From the NCBI GenBank assembly GCA_005784505.1, contig VCAZ01000096.1:288148-352147 (forward strand): a DNA stretch of 64,000 nt, written 5' to 3'. The notes below the pieces were generated by a model. The model saw nothing but the letters and a program-made list of their open reading frames with translations, ran no database searches and was not told the origin of the DNA. This DNA is from Bagarius yarrelli. Its lineage: Eukaryota; Chordata; Actinopteri; Siluriformes; Sisoridae. The position numbers and the translations under genes were made by a program. This document shows positions 35,036 to 47,200 of the stretch, piece by piece. The first letter of the stretch is position 1. Every line of letters starts with the position of its first letter.

Positions 35036-35275
35036 TGTCTACTTTTTTTCATCCTTTCCATGTCCTAACATCTTTTTCTGTATCCTATCCTGGACTTCCT
35101 TATTCTACCACCAATTCTTCTTACCTAATGCCCTTCTTCCAGATGACACGTCTAGTATGTTCTTTCTGTCTCCCTAACCACTTCTGCTGTCCCAGTCATC
35201 TGTAAGCACTACCTGACCACAAAAACGTTTACCAACTTCGGTCTAAATTCTTCGAAACATTCTTTTTTTTCAGTT
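35036..35275 (-). mobile_element. RTE-type LINE fragment, inverted relative to 33722
   Basis: Reverse complement contains GTGGTCAGGTAGTGCTTACA, GATGACTGGGACAGCAGAAG and TGTCATCTGGAAGAAGGGCA, matching 33735-33830. Array B and the L2 tail sit between the two inverted copies. Confidence 0.8.
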
Positions 35276-35472
35276 TTGAACACATGCCTTTAATTTGCAC
35301 TCTTGAACTCTTCGTCCTAAAGACCATCAAAGTCATGATGCTGTCTGGCAATACCCTTTCCCACCATTTTGCAGTCACTAATCAGATTGCTGGTCTAACA
35401 TATTATGTAGTTTTGTATGCTTCTGTCTCCATTATTATATGTAGCTTTATGCTTCTCTGTCTTTTGGAAATA

Positions 35473-35885
35473 CAGTGCCTTGAAAAGTATTCATACCCCT
35501 TGAACTTTTTCACATTTTTTCACCTTACACCCACAAACTTAAATCTATTTTATTGAGATTTTATGTGATAGACCAACACAACGTGGCACATACTTTTCAT
35601 ACATGGTTTTTAAAATTTTTAAGCACATAAAAAAACTAAAAAGTGTGACGTGCATTTGTATTTAGTCCCCCTGTACTCTGATACCCCTAAATAAAATCCA
35701 GTGTAATAAATTGTTTTCAGATGTTACCTAATTAGTTAATAGAGTCCACCTGTGTGTAATTTAGTCTAAGTATAAATAGCCCTGTTCTGTGAAGGCCTCA
35801 GTGGTTTGTTAAAGAACACTAGTTAACAAACAACATAATGAAGAAAAAGGAACTTATCAGACAGGCCAGGTATACAATTGTGCAG
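35473..35885 (+). mobile_element. Tc1-like element 5' end
   Basis: Starts ACAGTGCCTTGAAAAGTATT CATACCCCTTG and continues through TTGAGATTTTATGTGATAGA to ATGAAG near 35840, where the transposase start would be expected. The rest is missing. Confidence 0.75.
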
Positions 35886-36774
35886 TAGGATTTACCAGTA
35901 AGTAAACATTGAAAATACTCTAGTACAAAACTGTGTGTGTGTGTGGAACAAACCATGGAGGTAGTGGTACAGTTACACAGCTAAAGGTATCTAAATGACT
36001 AACGCTTGTTCGTTCCATAACATTCTTACTTTAGGCTGGGTGAGGTTTTAAGCTTTTAATTATGCAATTAAATTAATCATTAGACAAACTGAATGAACCT
36101 GAAAGAAACAAACATTTGTGCATGATAGTATAAGAAAAATATGTCACCAAACAGAAAAAAAACAAATAATTTTAAAGGACAAGCCAACAGTGTGATCATT
36201 CACAATAATCATTGTGCTTAATTTAAAAAAGTTCTGTATTTCCAAAGCACAATCCCTGAATATCCATCCCATGGCACTTATACTTTTACACTTATACAAA
36301 ATACTATTGAAAAAGCAAAGCATATTAATTATCTGAATTGTTTTAACTTGTCCTTCCAAAAACCCATCAATACCTTACACATAATGTATAGTACGGGTTA
36401 AATCTAGCTTCTTTATGGATTTTTACGACTTATTGTCCTCACATTCTTTAACAGGAAAGTAGAGAAAACAAATTTCAGCTTGCTTACCTTAGATATGTGC
36501 TGTGTTCTTCCTGAGGGTGTGAAGTCTGTGCTACTGCCTTGTGTCCCTGCATCTAACCAGAAGTGCAAAGTAACAGTGCAGTATAAACATAGTGTACAGA
36601 TATATAAATAGTGGATAAACAAAAGAGCTATGTATGAATTTAATATAAGAATATAAGTCATAGAAGAGATGGTAATGTGAAGAAAATATATAGGTGATTG
36701 TTCAGAATAATTGGTAAATTATATAAAAATAATATAAATTATATTCAGGATATGAATAAATATACAGAAATCTT

Positions 36775-36791
36775 TATGAATGTAATATATA

Positions 36792-36829
<38 letters not shown>

Positions 36830-36870
36830 GATAAATATATACATAGATAGATATATACATAGATAGATAG
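36775..36870. repeat. (TA)n and (GATA)n microsatellite
   Basis: ATATATATCTATATATATAT runs followed by ATAGATAGATAT repeats. Confidence 0.9.
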
Positions 36871-36992
36871 ATCGATAAATGCAGTGGTATAAACAGCTCT
36901 GGTTGAATATTCATAGAGTCTACCTACACACATACCCAGTGAGGGAGTTCACTAAAAACATAACTGTGGGGTGAAAAAACTGTTTCTCAGTA

Positions 36993-37420
36993 CAGTGCCT
37001 TGAAAAAGTATTTATGCCCCTTGAACTTTTTTTACTTTTGCTCACCTTAAAACCACAAACGTAAATGTTTTTTTATTGAGATTTTATGTAAACCAACACA
37101 AAGTAGCACACAATTGTGACGTGGTATGAAAATGATGCACGGTTTTTTTAAAAGTTTAAGCAGATAAAAATCTGAAAAGTGTGGGGTGCATTTGTCTTCA
37201 GTCCCCTGTGTCGATACTTTGTAGTGACACTTTTTGCTGCGATTACAGCTGCAAGTCTTTCGGGGTATGTCTCTATTCTCTACCAGCACTGAACATCCAA
37301 AGACTGAAATGTTTGCCCGTTCTTCTTTGCAAAATAGCTCAAGATCGGTCAGATTGGATGGGGAGTGAATGCAAAAACATACATACACACTCACACACTC
37401 CACTGGCATTAACCACTGTT
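36993..37420. mobile_element. Tc1-like fragment upstream of exon 1b
   Basis: Starts ACAGTGCCTTGAAAAAGTAT like 35473, then reads TCAGTCCCCTGTGTCGATAC and CAAAATAGCTCAAGATCGGT, which is typical antisense interior sequence of fish Tc1-like copies. It ends about 170 bp before exon 1b and is absent from block A. Confidence 0.7.
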
Positions 37421-37593
37421 ACACCCCTATATTATCTTGGGAGGGATGATATAATTATAGGTAAAGATGATAATAATAATTAACTATTATAATAAACACA
37501 TGGCTTAAGGCTTTTAAAAGTTTGAATCGTCCGGATTGATTCAGAACTTATCACAACAACAGGACTGTGTTTTCACTGCTGTTCGACTCCAGC

Positions 37594-37657
37594 ATGAGGG
37601 TCTGCTTAGCCGTCTGTTTGTTGTGTTTGATACTCTGTGAGGTCCTCTGTGCGATTG
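37594..37657 (+). CDS. upk3-like: Uroplakin-3-like exon 1b (signal peptide)
   Basis: ATG at 37594, MRVCLAVCLLCLILCEVLCA, then an Ile codon and one base of the next codon (phase 1), donor ATTG|GTACTT. Only a few bases differ from copy A at 9218. The conserved upstream block (TTAAGGCTTTTAAA near 37503) is the likely core promoter. Confidence 0.75.
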
Positions 37658-37997
37658 GTACTTTTTTTTCTTCTTTTTGTTATTAAAAAAACATTGTATA
37701 TGGGTTTTAATGATTTATTTATTTATATTTCTGGAAAATTTCTGGAAAATTTCTGGAAAATCTTGCAGCAATAACAGTAACGTGTTTATAGGCAATGTTT
37801 AGCACTGATTAGTACTTTAACGGAGGGAAATGTGTAGGAAATACGTTCAAAAAAAACCCTCTCCCAAAATATTTTTTTTCTTCTGGAGAAAAAATAGAGA
37901 CCAATTAACATTTAAACAAACAATAAAATTAATTATTTAGCATTTATTATTATTTATTTGTCTATATGTCTGTCTATTTATATCTATCTATATTATC

Positions 37998-38058
<61 letters not shown>

Positions 38059-39247
38059 CATCCATCTTGTATGGTCAAAGTTTTGTGGACACCTGACCAT
38101 CACACATTTGTGTGCTTGTTGAGCACAAAGTTTGGCAGTGAGGAGTTATTACATTGTTTAGTTATGAAAGCATTTGTGAAATGAAAGCTTGGGGAGGTGA
38201 GGAGATTCGGGGTCGGGGTGAAGTCTGTGTTTTAGTTCATCCCAAATGTGTTTACGGGAATTAAGTCAGAGTCCCGACATTCATTCTTATGGTCCAGTTC
38301 CTATATTACCCGTATTCGGTAAAGACTATCTTAATTTCCACTTAAGACCCAGTCAATTACCGCCAGCAATCCAATTGAGGCTGTTGCAGATTTCATAATG
38401 GACCCGTAAATGCAGGTGCCTTTTCTTAGTCTACATTTTATAGTTATGTTTTGGGTCGTGTGGTAAATTTTAAAGTTTGCCTTCCATTTACCAAGGATTT
38501 TTGTAAGAAGCTGTTTTGTATTTTATTTGTATGTTTGGGTTTCTGCGGACGTCACTTCCTGTTTGCGGTGCTGCTGAGCGGTGTGCTAGTTAGCATCGTT
38601 CGCCCGTTTGTTAGTTTGCGTTTCCAGTCGCGTTTCTGTTCTACAGTTTTCTTTTTTTTCTCCCGAGTACCTCAACAACAGCGCTACTTCGGAACCACTC
38701 ATTAGTAATGGCTCCCACTCCTGCTATCGCTGTCTGCACCACCTGCCATATGTACAGTTTTATGGTTTTATTGGCATGACCATAATTGCGTTACAGTTTT
38801 GCCAAAGCACAAATAAACAAATTAAAGACAAAAATATACAGAAAATATATTAAAGAATACAGAAAATGTATAAAAAATATACAGAAAATGTACAGAAAAA
38901 CAACAGAGAAAAAGACAGTAGTGAGATAATTAGTGGTATATGGGACAAACAGGGCTGTGTGTGTGTGTGTGTGTGGGTGTGTTACTGACACTGACTGTCC
39001 CTCAGTATGTGACGGGCAGAGACGTACTGCCCTGCTAAGACGCAACTCTCCCTCCTTTCCCCCAGTAGGAGGGGCAGTTTGTGAGTGTGGGGTAGGTTGA
39101 TGAATTGGGGGTGTATATTTTGTACACTCAGTGAGAAAGTGCAGCTCTGTGTGTCTCCATGGCGTTGGTGTTGCAGTGTGTACACCATGATGCCTTATAG
39201 CGTCCGTTCTCTATAGTCAGTGTGTGAGCGCTAAGTCTGTAGCATGT

Positions 39248-39289
<42 letters not shown>

Positions 39290-39336
39290 CGTCCGGTCTC
39301 TATAGTCAGTGTGTGAGCGCTGAGTCTGTAGCGTGT

Positions 39337-39392
<56 letters not shown>

Positions 39393-42300
39393 CGTCTGGT
39401 CTCTATAGTCAGTGTGTGAGCGCTGAGTCTGTAGCGTGTCAGTGTGTGTGTGTGTGTGTGTGTGTGTTTGGGGTCAGTCACTGTTTTTAGGTAATCCGCT
39501 ACAGTGTACTGTGGATTTAGGTCCCGATAGCACTGCATTTTACTCTGTGCTTGTGTGTGTGTGTTCCAGTGTGTGATGAAGTTGTGTTTTTGTAGTGTTA
39601 TAATTAGAATAATTATAATAGAGGTCTTATTGTTTTGGTGTGTGTCTGCTCCTGCGGTGGAGGTGTGTCAGAGTGTGTGAGTCAGTGTGTGTCAGTGTGT
39701 CAGTGCAGTGTGTGAGAGTACTGAGATTCAGTATCAGTTGGGTGAGGAGACTCTTCTCTCTGTTCATCTCACGGGTCTGTTGCTCTTAGGGTTCGCTCTT
39801 GGCTCTGCAGGAGCTTGGGGTTTTTTGTACTGGTAGCTCTGGGGGTCAGTGTGTTTTAGGGTTTTGTACTGGTAGCTCTGGGGGGGGTACTGGTAGCTCT
39901 GGGGGTCAGTGTGTTTTAGGGTTTTGTACTGGTAGCTCTGGGGGTCAGTGTGTTTTAGGGTTTTGTACTGGTAGCTTTGGGGGTCAGTGTGTATTAGGGT
40001 TTTGTACTGGTAGGTCTGGGGGTCAGTGTGTTTTAGGGTTTTGTACTGGTAGCTCTGGGGGTCAGTGTGTTTTAGGGTTTTGTACTGGTAGCTCTGGGGG
40101 TCAGTGTGTTTTAGGGTTTTGTACTGGTAGCTCTGGGGGTCAGTGTGTTTTAGGGTTTTGTACTGGAGCTCTGGGGGTCAGTGTGGTTTTTTACTCTGGG
40201 GGATTTTGTACTGGTAGCTCTGGGGGTCAGTGTGTTTTAGGGTTTTTTGTACTGGTAGCTCTGGGGGTCAGTGTGTTTTTTAGGGTTTTGTACTGGTAGC
40301 TCTGGGGGTCAGTGTGTATTAGGGTTTTGTACTGGTAGCTCTGGGGGTCAGTGGTGTTTTTAAGGGTTTTGTAGCTCTGGGGGTCAGTGTGTTTTAGGGT
40401 TTTGTACTGGTAGCTCTGGGGTTTTTACTAGTAGCTCTGGGGTCAGTGTGTTTTAGGGTTTTTGTACTGGTAGCTCTGGGGGTCAGTGTGTTTTAGGGTT
40501 TTGTACTGGTAAGCTCTCTGGGGGTCAGTGTGTTTTAGGGTTTTGTACTGGTAGCTCTGTCTGGGGGGGTCAGTGTGTTTTAGGGTTTTGTACTGGTAGC
40601 TCTGGGGGTCAGTGTGTGTTTTAGGGTTTTGTACTGGTAGCTCTGGGGGTCAGTGTGTTTTAGGGTTTTGTACTGGTAGCTCTGGGGTGGGGGTCAGTGT
40701 GTTTTAGTGTGTTTTAGGGTTTTGGGGGTAGTGTTTAGGGTTTTGTACTGGTAGCTCTGGGGGTCAGTGTGTGTTTTAGGGTTTTGTACTGGTAGCTCTG
40801 GGGGTCAGTGTGTTTTAGGGTTTTGTACTGGTAGCTCTGGGGGTCAGTGTGTTTTAGGGTTTTGGTGTCTCTGGGGGTGGGGTCAGTGTGTTTTAGGGTT
40901 TTGTACTGGTAGCTCTGGGGGTCAGTGTGTTTTTTTAGGGTTTTGTACTGGGTAGCTCTGGGGGTCAGTGTGTTTTAGGGTTTTGTACTGGGTAGCTCTG
41001 GGGGTCAGTGTGTTTTAGGGTTTTGTACATGGGGGTTGTTGTTTTATGGGTTTTACTGGTAGCTCTGGGGGTCAGTGTGTTTTAGGGTTTTGTAGGCTCT
41101 GGGGGTCAGTTGGTTTTAGGGTTTTGTACTGGTAGCTCTGGGGGTCAGTGTGTTTTAGGGTTTTGTACTGGTAGCTCTGGGGGTCAGTGTGTGTGTGTTT
41201 TAGTCTCTGGGGGTCAGGGTTTTAGGGTTTTGTACTGGTAGCTCTGGGGGTCAGTGTGTTTTAGGGTTTTGTACTGGTAGCTCTGGGGGTCAGTGTGTTT
41301 TAGGGTTTTACTGGTACTGGTAGTGGGGTCTGGTGCAGGTTTGTCTGGGGTCAGTGTGTTTTAGGGTTTTGTACTGGTAGCTCTGGAGGTCTGGGGTGTA
41401 GCTAGAGGTGGGGGTCTGGGGGTAGAATTGATTTACAGGATTGTGTGTGCATGATTTGGACTGGGTGTTTATCCCATTGTGTGTCCCCAGAATTCACTAG
41501 CGTACAGTAGAATGGGTTCTATAATAGAATCGTATAATTTGAGCCAGATTGGGATTGGGATTAGATCTGGGATTAGGATTAGTAACAACTCCTCAGTGCG
41601 AAATTATTTCTGATCACCATCTTATATCGTTTAAAATGCGTCATACTAATAGTGCATATGTAGCGCCGCGCTACCGCTTTAAACGTACATTTACACTTCA
41701 ACTTCTGCTCAGAGCTTTATTAATTGTCTTTCCAGACTTGTCTTCTGTCATTGGATCGCCGTCTGATCCAACAGAACTCGAGCAGGCGACTGAATATATA
41801 GATGCCGCATTCATTCCGCTCTACATTAGATAACGTGGCTCCAGTTAAAAGAAAAATAATTAAAGATAAGAAACTCGCTCCATGGTATAATGAACACACG
41901 CTCTTTAAAACAGAGCGCCCGTAAACTAGAACGTAAATGGCGCCAAACTAGATTGCTGGTTTTCCAGGCAGCATGGAAAGAGGGAATTCTAGCTTATAAA
42001 AAAGCTCTTAGTGTAACTAGATCAACGTATCTTTCTAACCTTATTGAAAATAATAAAAATAATCCTAGATTTCTATTCGACACCGTCGCAAAATTAACTA
42101 GGAATAAGACGACCTCAGAAACCTGCACCATAACTGCGTGCAGCAGTGAGGATTTCATGAACTTTTTTGATAATAAAATTGCAAACATTAGGCAGAAAAT
42201 TCACGCTTTAAAACCAGACCTTTCGAATGATTCTGATGAACAATTAACCGCATCAGATCAGAACTTAGAAAATTTCACTCCTCTGGAAGAGAAAAACCTA

Positions 42301-44185
42301 ATCGCACTCATCTCTTCCACAAAACCGTCAACTTGTGTGTTAGATCCTATACCAACACACTTTCTTAAGCAAATTGTACCGGCAGTATCAGAACCCCTGT
42401 TGAAAATAGTTAACTCTTCTCTCAGCAGTGGGTATGTTCCCAAATCTTTTAAATTAGCAGTTATTAAACCTTTAATTAAGAAACCTGACCTTGACCAAAA
42501 TGAGCTGTCAAACTACAGACCGATATCTAACCTTCCGTTTATCTCTAAAATCCTAGAGAAGGTAGTAGCGCAGCAGCTATGTTCATATTTACAAAGAAAT
42601 AACATACACGAACTTTATCAATCAGGATTCAGGCCTCACCACAGCACAGAGACGGCACTGGTCAAAGTAGCTAATGACCTCTTACTGGCATCCGACCAAG
42701 GCTGTGTCTCGTTGCTTATATTACTTGACCTTAGTGCGGCTTTCGACACCATAGATCACGATATTCTTCTTCACAGATTAGAAAAATTAGTAGGAATTAA
42801 AGGAACAGCTCTTGCGTGGCTCAGGTCCTATTTAACCGATCGTTACCAGTTTGTAGATTTAAATGGTGATTATTCTGCGTGCTCCCTTGTAAAGTATGGT
42901 GTTCCACAGGGCTCGGTTTTAGGCCCACTTCTTTTCTCTCTTTACATGCTGCCTCTGGGAAACATAATTCGTAAGCATGATATCAGTTTCCACTGTTACG
43001 CTGATGACACACAGTTATACGTCTCATCAAGGCCTGATGCGAATAAAGGCCAGTTTAATAATATTGCGCAATGTGTGAAGGAAGTAAGAGATTGGATGTT
43101 ATGCAATTTCCTCTTGCTTAACGCTAGCAAGACGGAGGTTCTGGTTCTAGGACCACAGGTAGCTAAAAGTAAGCTTCCTGATCACACCTTAACCCTAGAC
43201 AGTCTTTCTGTTTCACCAAGTGCAACAGTAAAAGATTTGGGTGTGATTTTAGACTCCAATCTCTCATTTGAAGCCCATGTCGACAATATTAGCAGGATAG
43301 CGTTTTATCATCTCAGAAATATCGCTAAAATAAGAAATATCTGATTACTGATGCCGAAAAATTAGTTCATGCGTTTATCACATCCAGGCTGGATTACTGT
43401 AACGCTTTACTGTCTGGATGTTCAACTAGGTGCATTAATAAACTTCAGCTAGTCCAGAAACGCAGCAGCGAGAGTCCTCACTAAAACTAACAGATACGAG
43501 CACATCACACACCAGTCCTATCCACACTGCATTGGCTCCCAGTGAGACACCGCATCGATTTTAAAATACTTCTTTTAACTTATAAAGCTCCAAATGGTCT
43601 TGCACCGCAGTACTTAAGCGAACTTCTAGTGTCTTACGTTCCGCCACGCCTACTTCGATCAAAGGATGCAGGCTGCCTGTCAGTACCGCGTATTATAAAA
43701 ACTACAGCAGGTGGCAGAGCCTTTTCTCACAGAGCCCCAATGCTATGGAATAACCTCCCTATGTATGTTCGGGAATCAGACACAGTCTCAGTGTTTAAGT
43801 CCAGGTTATTTAAAAAACATACTGAATTGAATTGAATTGAATTATTTAATCAAGCATTTTGTATTGATTCCCCTTAGATAAAGGAGCAGATCTGGGGGAC
43901 TGATGAGTGTTGAGTATTATGGTGATCTGGTATGTTTAGATGCTGTCTTCCCCTCTCTTATTGATCACGGTGTTGATGATGAGAGCGGCTGGTTGCTTAA
44001 CATATCAGGGAGCCCTCATGTCTGTGTTTCCCTCTGGTTCTCCTTTTAGTTATGCTGACCTAGTTAGTCTTGCCGGAGTCCATCCTTGCACTCTACATTA
44101 TTCATTTAATCAATCCAAACCGTGTGATTACATTGTCTGTAATGTAAGGACTGTTTTCCTTCTTTTTGCCTTCTTTTCCCTATCT

Positions 44186-44228
<43 letters not shown>

Positions 44229-47200
44229 TGAGTTACATACGCCACAACGGAGCTGCCGGTGATCCAGACCCCCACCTCCGACCCCTGTCCTGTGGGACCC
44301 TTCCCTGTGACCTGCCCAGCGGATGATGCATCACCAGGGCGATCTAGGACGACCCACTTCGCCATAAAGACGTTCCGGCTGCTCGCTAAGGACTGATGAT
44401 TATAGTTGTTTACACACACACACGATGTAACCTCATGATCCCTGCTACCTGTTTTCACCCAAATGAGGATGGGTTCCCTGTTGAGTCTGGTTCCTCTCAA
44501 GGTTTCTTCCTATCTCATCTCAGGGAGTTTTTTCCTTGCCACCGTCGCCCCCGGCTTGCTCATCAGGGACAAACTGATTCATTCATGTTTCATAATTTCT
44601 TCAATTGTAAAGCTGCTTTGTGACAATCACCATTGTAAAAAGCGCTATACAAATAAAACTGAATTGAATTGAATTGAATTAGATTTTGGATCGGGATTGG
44701 ATTTGGATCTGGGATTGGGATTATTGGGATTGGATCTGGGATTGGGATTGGGATTGGGATTTGGGATTGGATCTGGGATTGGGATGGGATTGGATGTGGA
44801 TGTGATGTGTTTTTTGATGGTATAAAATGCCCTGTGTGTGTGTTTCTCTGTCAGCTCCTTCACTGCTGGACTGAAATTTCCTGTGGAACTGATTTTCAGT
44901 CCTGAGTAATTGTAGTCTTTACAGTGTTCTATTTTGTGTGTCCCTAAAGTGAAGTGTGTCCCTAAAGTGTGGTGTGTCCCTAAAGTGAAGGTGTGGTGTG
45001 TCCCTAAAGTGAAGTGTGGTGTGTCCCTCTGACATCTGGAATCTTTTTTTCTAAGATAATAGTTTTGGTTTTTTTTTGGGGTTGACTGTCAGGGACCCGG
45101 GTCTGACAGTACTGCTGTAGCAGGTCCAGGTTCTGCTGTAGACCCTGAGCAGTGGGGGACAGCAGGACCAGGTCGTCGTACAGCAGGAACTTTACTTCCG
45201 AGTGGTGTAGAGTGAGACCAGGTGCTGTAGAACGCTCTAGAATGGAGGCCAATTCGTTGATATAGATATAAAATAATGTTTGGCTCAGACAGCAGCCCTG
45301 TCTCACTCCACGCTCCTGTCTCACTCCACACTCCTGTCTCACTCCCATGTCTCACTCCACACTCCTGTCTCACTCCACACTCCTGTCTCACTCCACACAC
45401 TCCTGTCTCACTCCACACACACTCCTGTCTCACTCCACACACACTCCTGTCTCCTCCACGCTCCTGTCTCACTCTCACTGTCTCACTCCACGCTCCTGAG
45501 AAATGAATTTAGTTCTTTTGTGGCCAATTTTTATTCCACACTTGTTGTTTGTGTACATGGATTTGATGATGTCATATGTCCCCCCCCCCCCAACACCGCT
45601 TTCCATGAGTTTATAAAATAAACCTTGGTGCCGAATGGAATCGGAAGCTTTTTGGAAATCTATAAAACATGCAGATATTTCGTTTTTGTTCTTGTTGCCG
45701 TGTTGGTCGATTAGAGTGTAAATATGATCACTAGTGCGGTGTTTTGGTATAAATCCAATTTAACTTTTACTTAAGACATTGTGTTCCATAAGGATGCTAC
45801 ATAGAACCTTCCCCAGATTACTGTTCACACAGACGCCTCTGTAGTTATTAGGGTCGAATTTATCTCGGCTTTTAATAATGGGTGTAATAAGACCTGGTGT
45901 CCAGCTGTCCGGGAAATAACCTACACTCAGAATCATATTAAACAATTTAAGAACTGCTAATTGGAATTTTGGACTTTAGGATCATTTGGTTCATGATGCC
46001 GTCCGGTCCAGTGGCTTTTTTGGCTTTGAGTGTGTGTGGTTTCATTGAGTTCCTCCTCTGTAATGGGGAAGTCTAGAGGATTCTGGGAGTCTTTTATAAC
46101 CAATTCTAGTGTGTTTAGTTTTTCAGTGATGGTGTTTTGTTCAGTTTTGTAGTTTGTGTTTAGTGTGTAAATGGATTTAAAGTGATCGGTCCAGACGTCA
46201 CGTCCAGTTCTGGTCAAGATCTGATTGATATTTTGAACTATATTTGATTTGATATTTTATCTCTCTCTGTCGACGGTAAGGGCTTCACATGTGATAAATG
46301 TAGACAAGGTTCAGAACTAGAGACACGCATCCAGACTTTAATTGAGGACAGTAAGAATGTGAGGGATGTAGATTCGGTTTAGGATGCGAATAGTTCAGGG
46401 AAACCTGTACATGATCCAGATCCGGTTCTACAGCCCATGCATCAGGGCAACTGGGTGACTGTGAGGTGGCATAGTCACGTGTCAAAACACCGCTTTTCAG
46501 TTCTGACCAAAACATTAAACAGGTTCTATTGTACGGAACGTGAAAATAAAGACCCCAGCTACCATAGTCCAATGTCTACCGGGAGCCAGAGCACCTGACA
46601 TCTTGGCAAATTTAACAGTGTTGGCTAATGCTAAGCGTAAATTCAGTAAGATTGTTATTCACGCCGGCGCTAAAGATGCTCGACATTGCCAGACGGAGAT
46701 CACTAAAATTAATTTTTAAAAGGTGTGTGAATTCGAAAGTACGATGTCAGATGCAGTAATCTGCTCTGGTCCTCTCCCTGCTTACCGTGGTGATGAGATA
46801 CATAGCAGATTGTCATTACAGAGTTTTTGGGGCAGACCTGACCCGATTAAAAAAGAATGGAATTCATCCCATAATAAAATAAAAAATTCATGCAACGCAG
46901 AGAAACAAACGATAAAGTTTTGTTTAATATCCATTTCGAAAATGACAAAAATCTATTGGACTTTCAGGTGGGACCAACTATTGGACTCCTACTCTCGTAA
47001 TAAAAATCATACTCTAGATTTAATACTCTCCCATGGAATTGATGCTGATGCTCTGGGACCAGCGTTTCTGAACTCTATTGGACTTTCAGGTCCTACTCGT
47101 AATAAAAATCATACTCTAGATTTAATACTCTCTCATGAAATTGATGCTGATGCTCTGGGACCAGCGTTTCTGAACTCTATTGGACTTTCAGGTCCTACTC

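Larger units (their letters stand above)
35900..38300 (+). repeat. Segmental duplication block B (paired with 8420-10045)
   Basis: Same landmarks as block A around the uroplakin-3-like exon 1, plus a private Tc1 fragment at 36993-37420 and a segment (about 36100-36395) that is inverted relative to block A 8600-8720. Confidence 0.85.
38758..46255 (-). mobile_element. Minus-strand LINE (I/Nimb-like), broken by L2 and satellites
   Basis: Read from 46255 downward: VWTDHFKSIYTLN and FPITEEELNE (46200-46050), GLITPIIKSRDKFDPNNYRG then VNSNLGKVLCSILM (45900-45780), GVRQGCCLSQTLFYIYINEL (45320-45240) and LLYDDLVLLSPTAQGLQQN, where the catalytic box has lost a residue. A C-terminal block with THCNTNAMET and FLTECTKYT lies near 39170-39110. 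It ends CATGCCAATAAAACCATAA at about 38760. Insertions or expansions: arrays at 39240-39470 and 39808-41395, the L2 at 41590-44684, and short repeats at 44936-45030 and 45290-45497. Degenerate. The I/Nimb assignment is from motif style and is tentative. Confidence 0.65.

Noticed and set aside
39128..39538. His/Thr-rich (HTHTHT) minus-strand frame
   Set aside because: Translation of (CA)n microsatellites.
39799..40299. 166-residue Gly/Cys-rich frame (FCTGSSGGQCVLG repeats), superficially like a Gly-rich structural protein
   Set aside because: Translation of the 39-bp satellite inside a LINE; frames break wherever units have indels.
41538..44800. GGGATT repeats around the L2 as vertebrate telomeric DNA
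   Set aside because: The units are GGGATT/GGATCT variants, not TTAGGG, and they look like a local simple repeat split by the L2 insertion.
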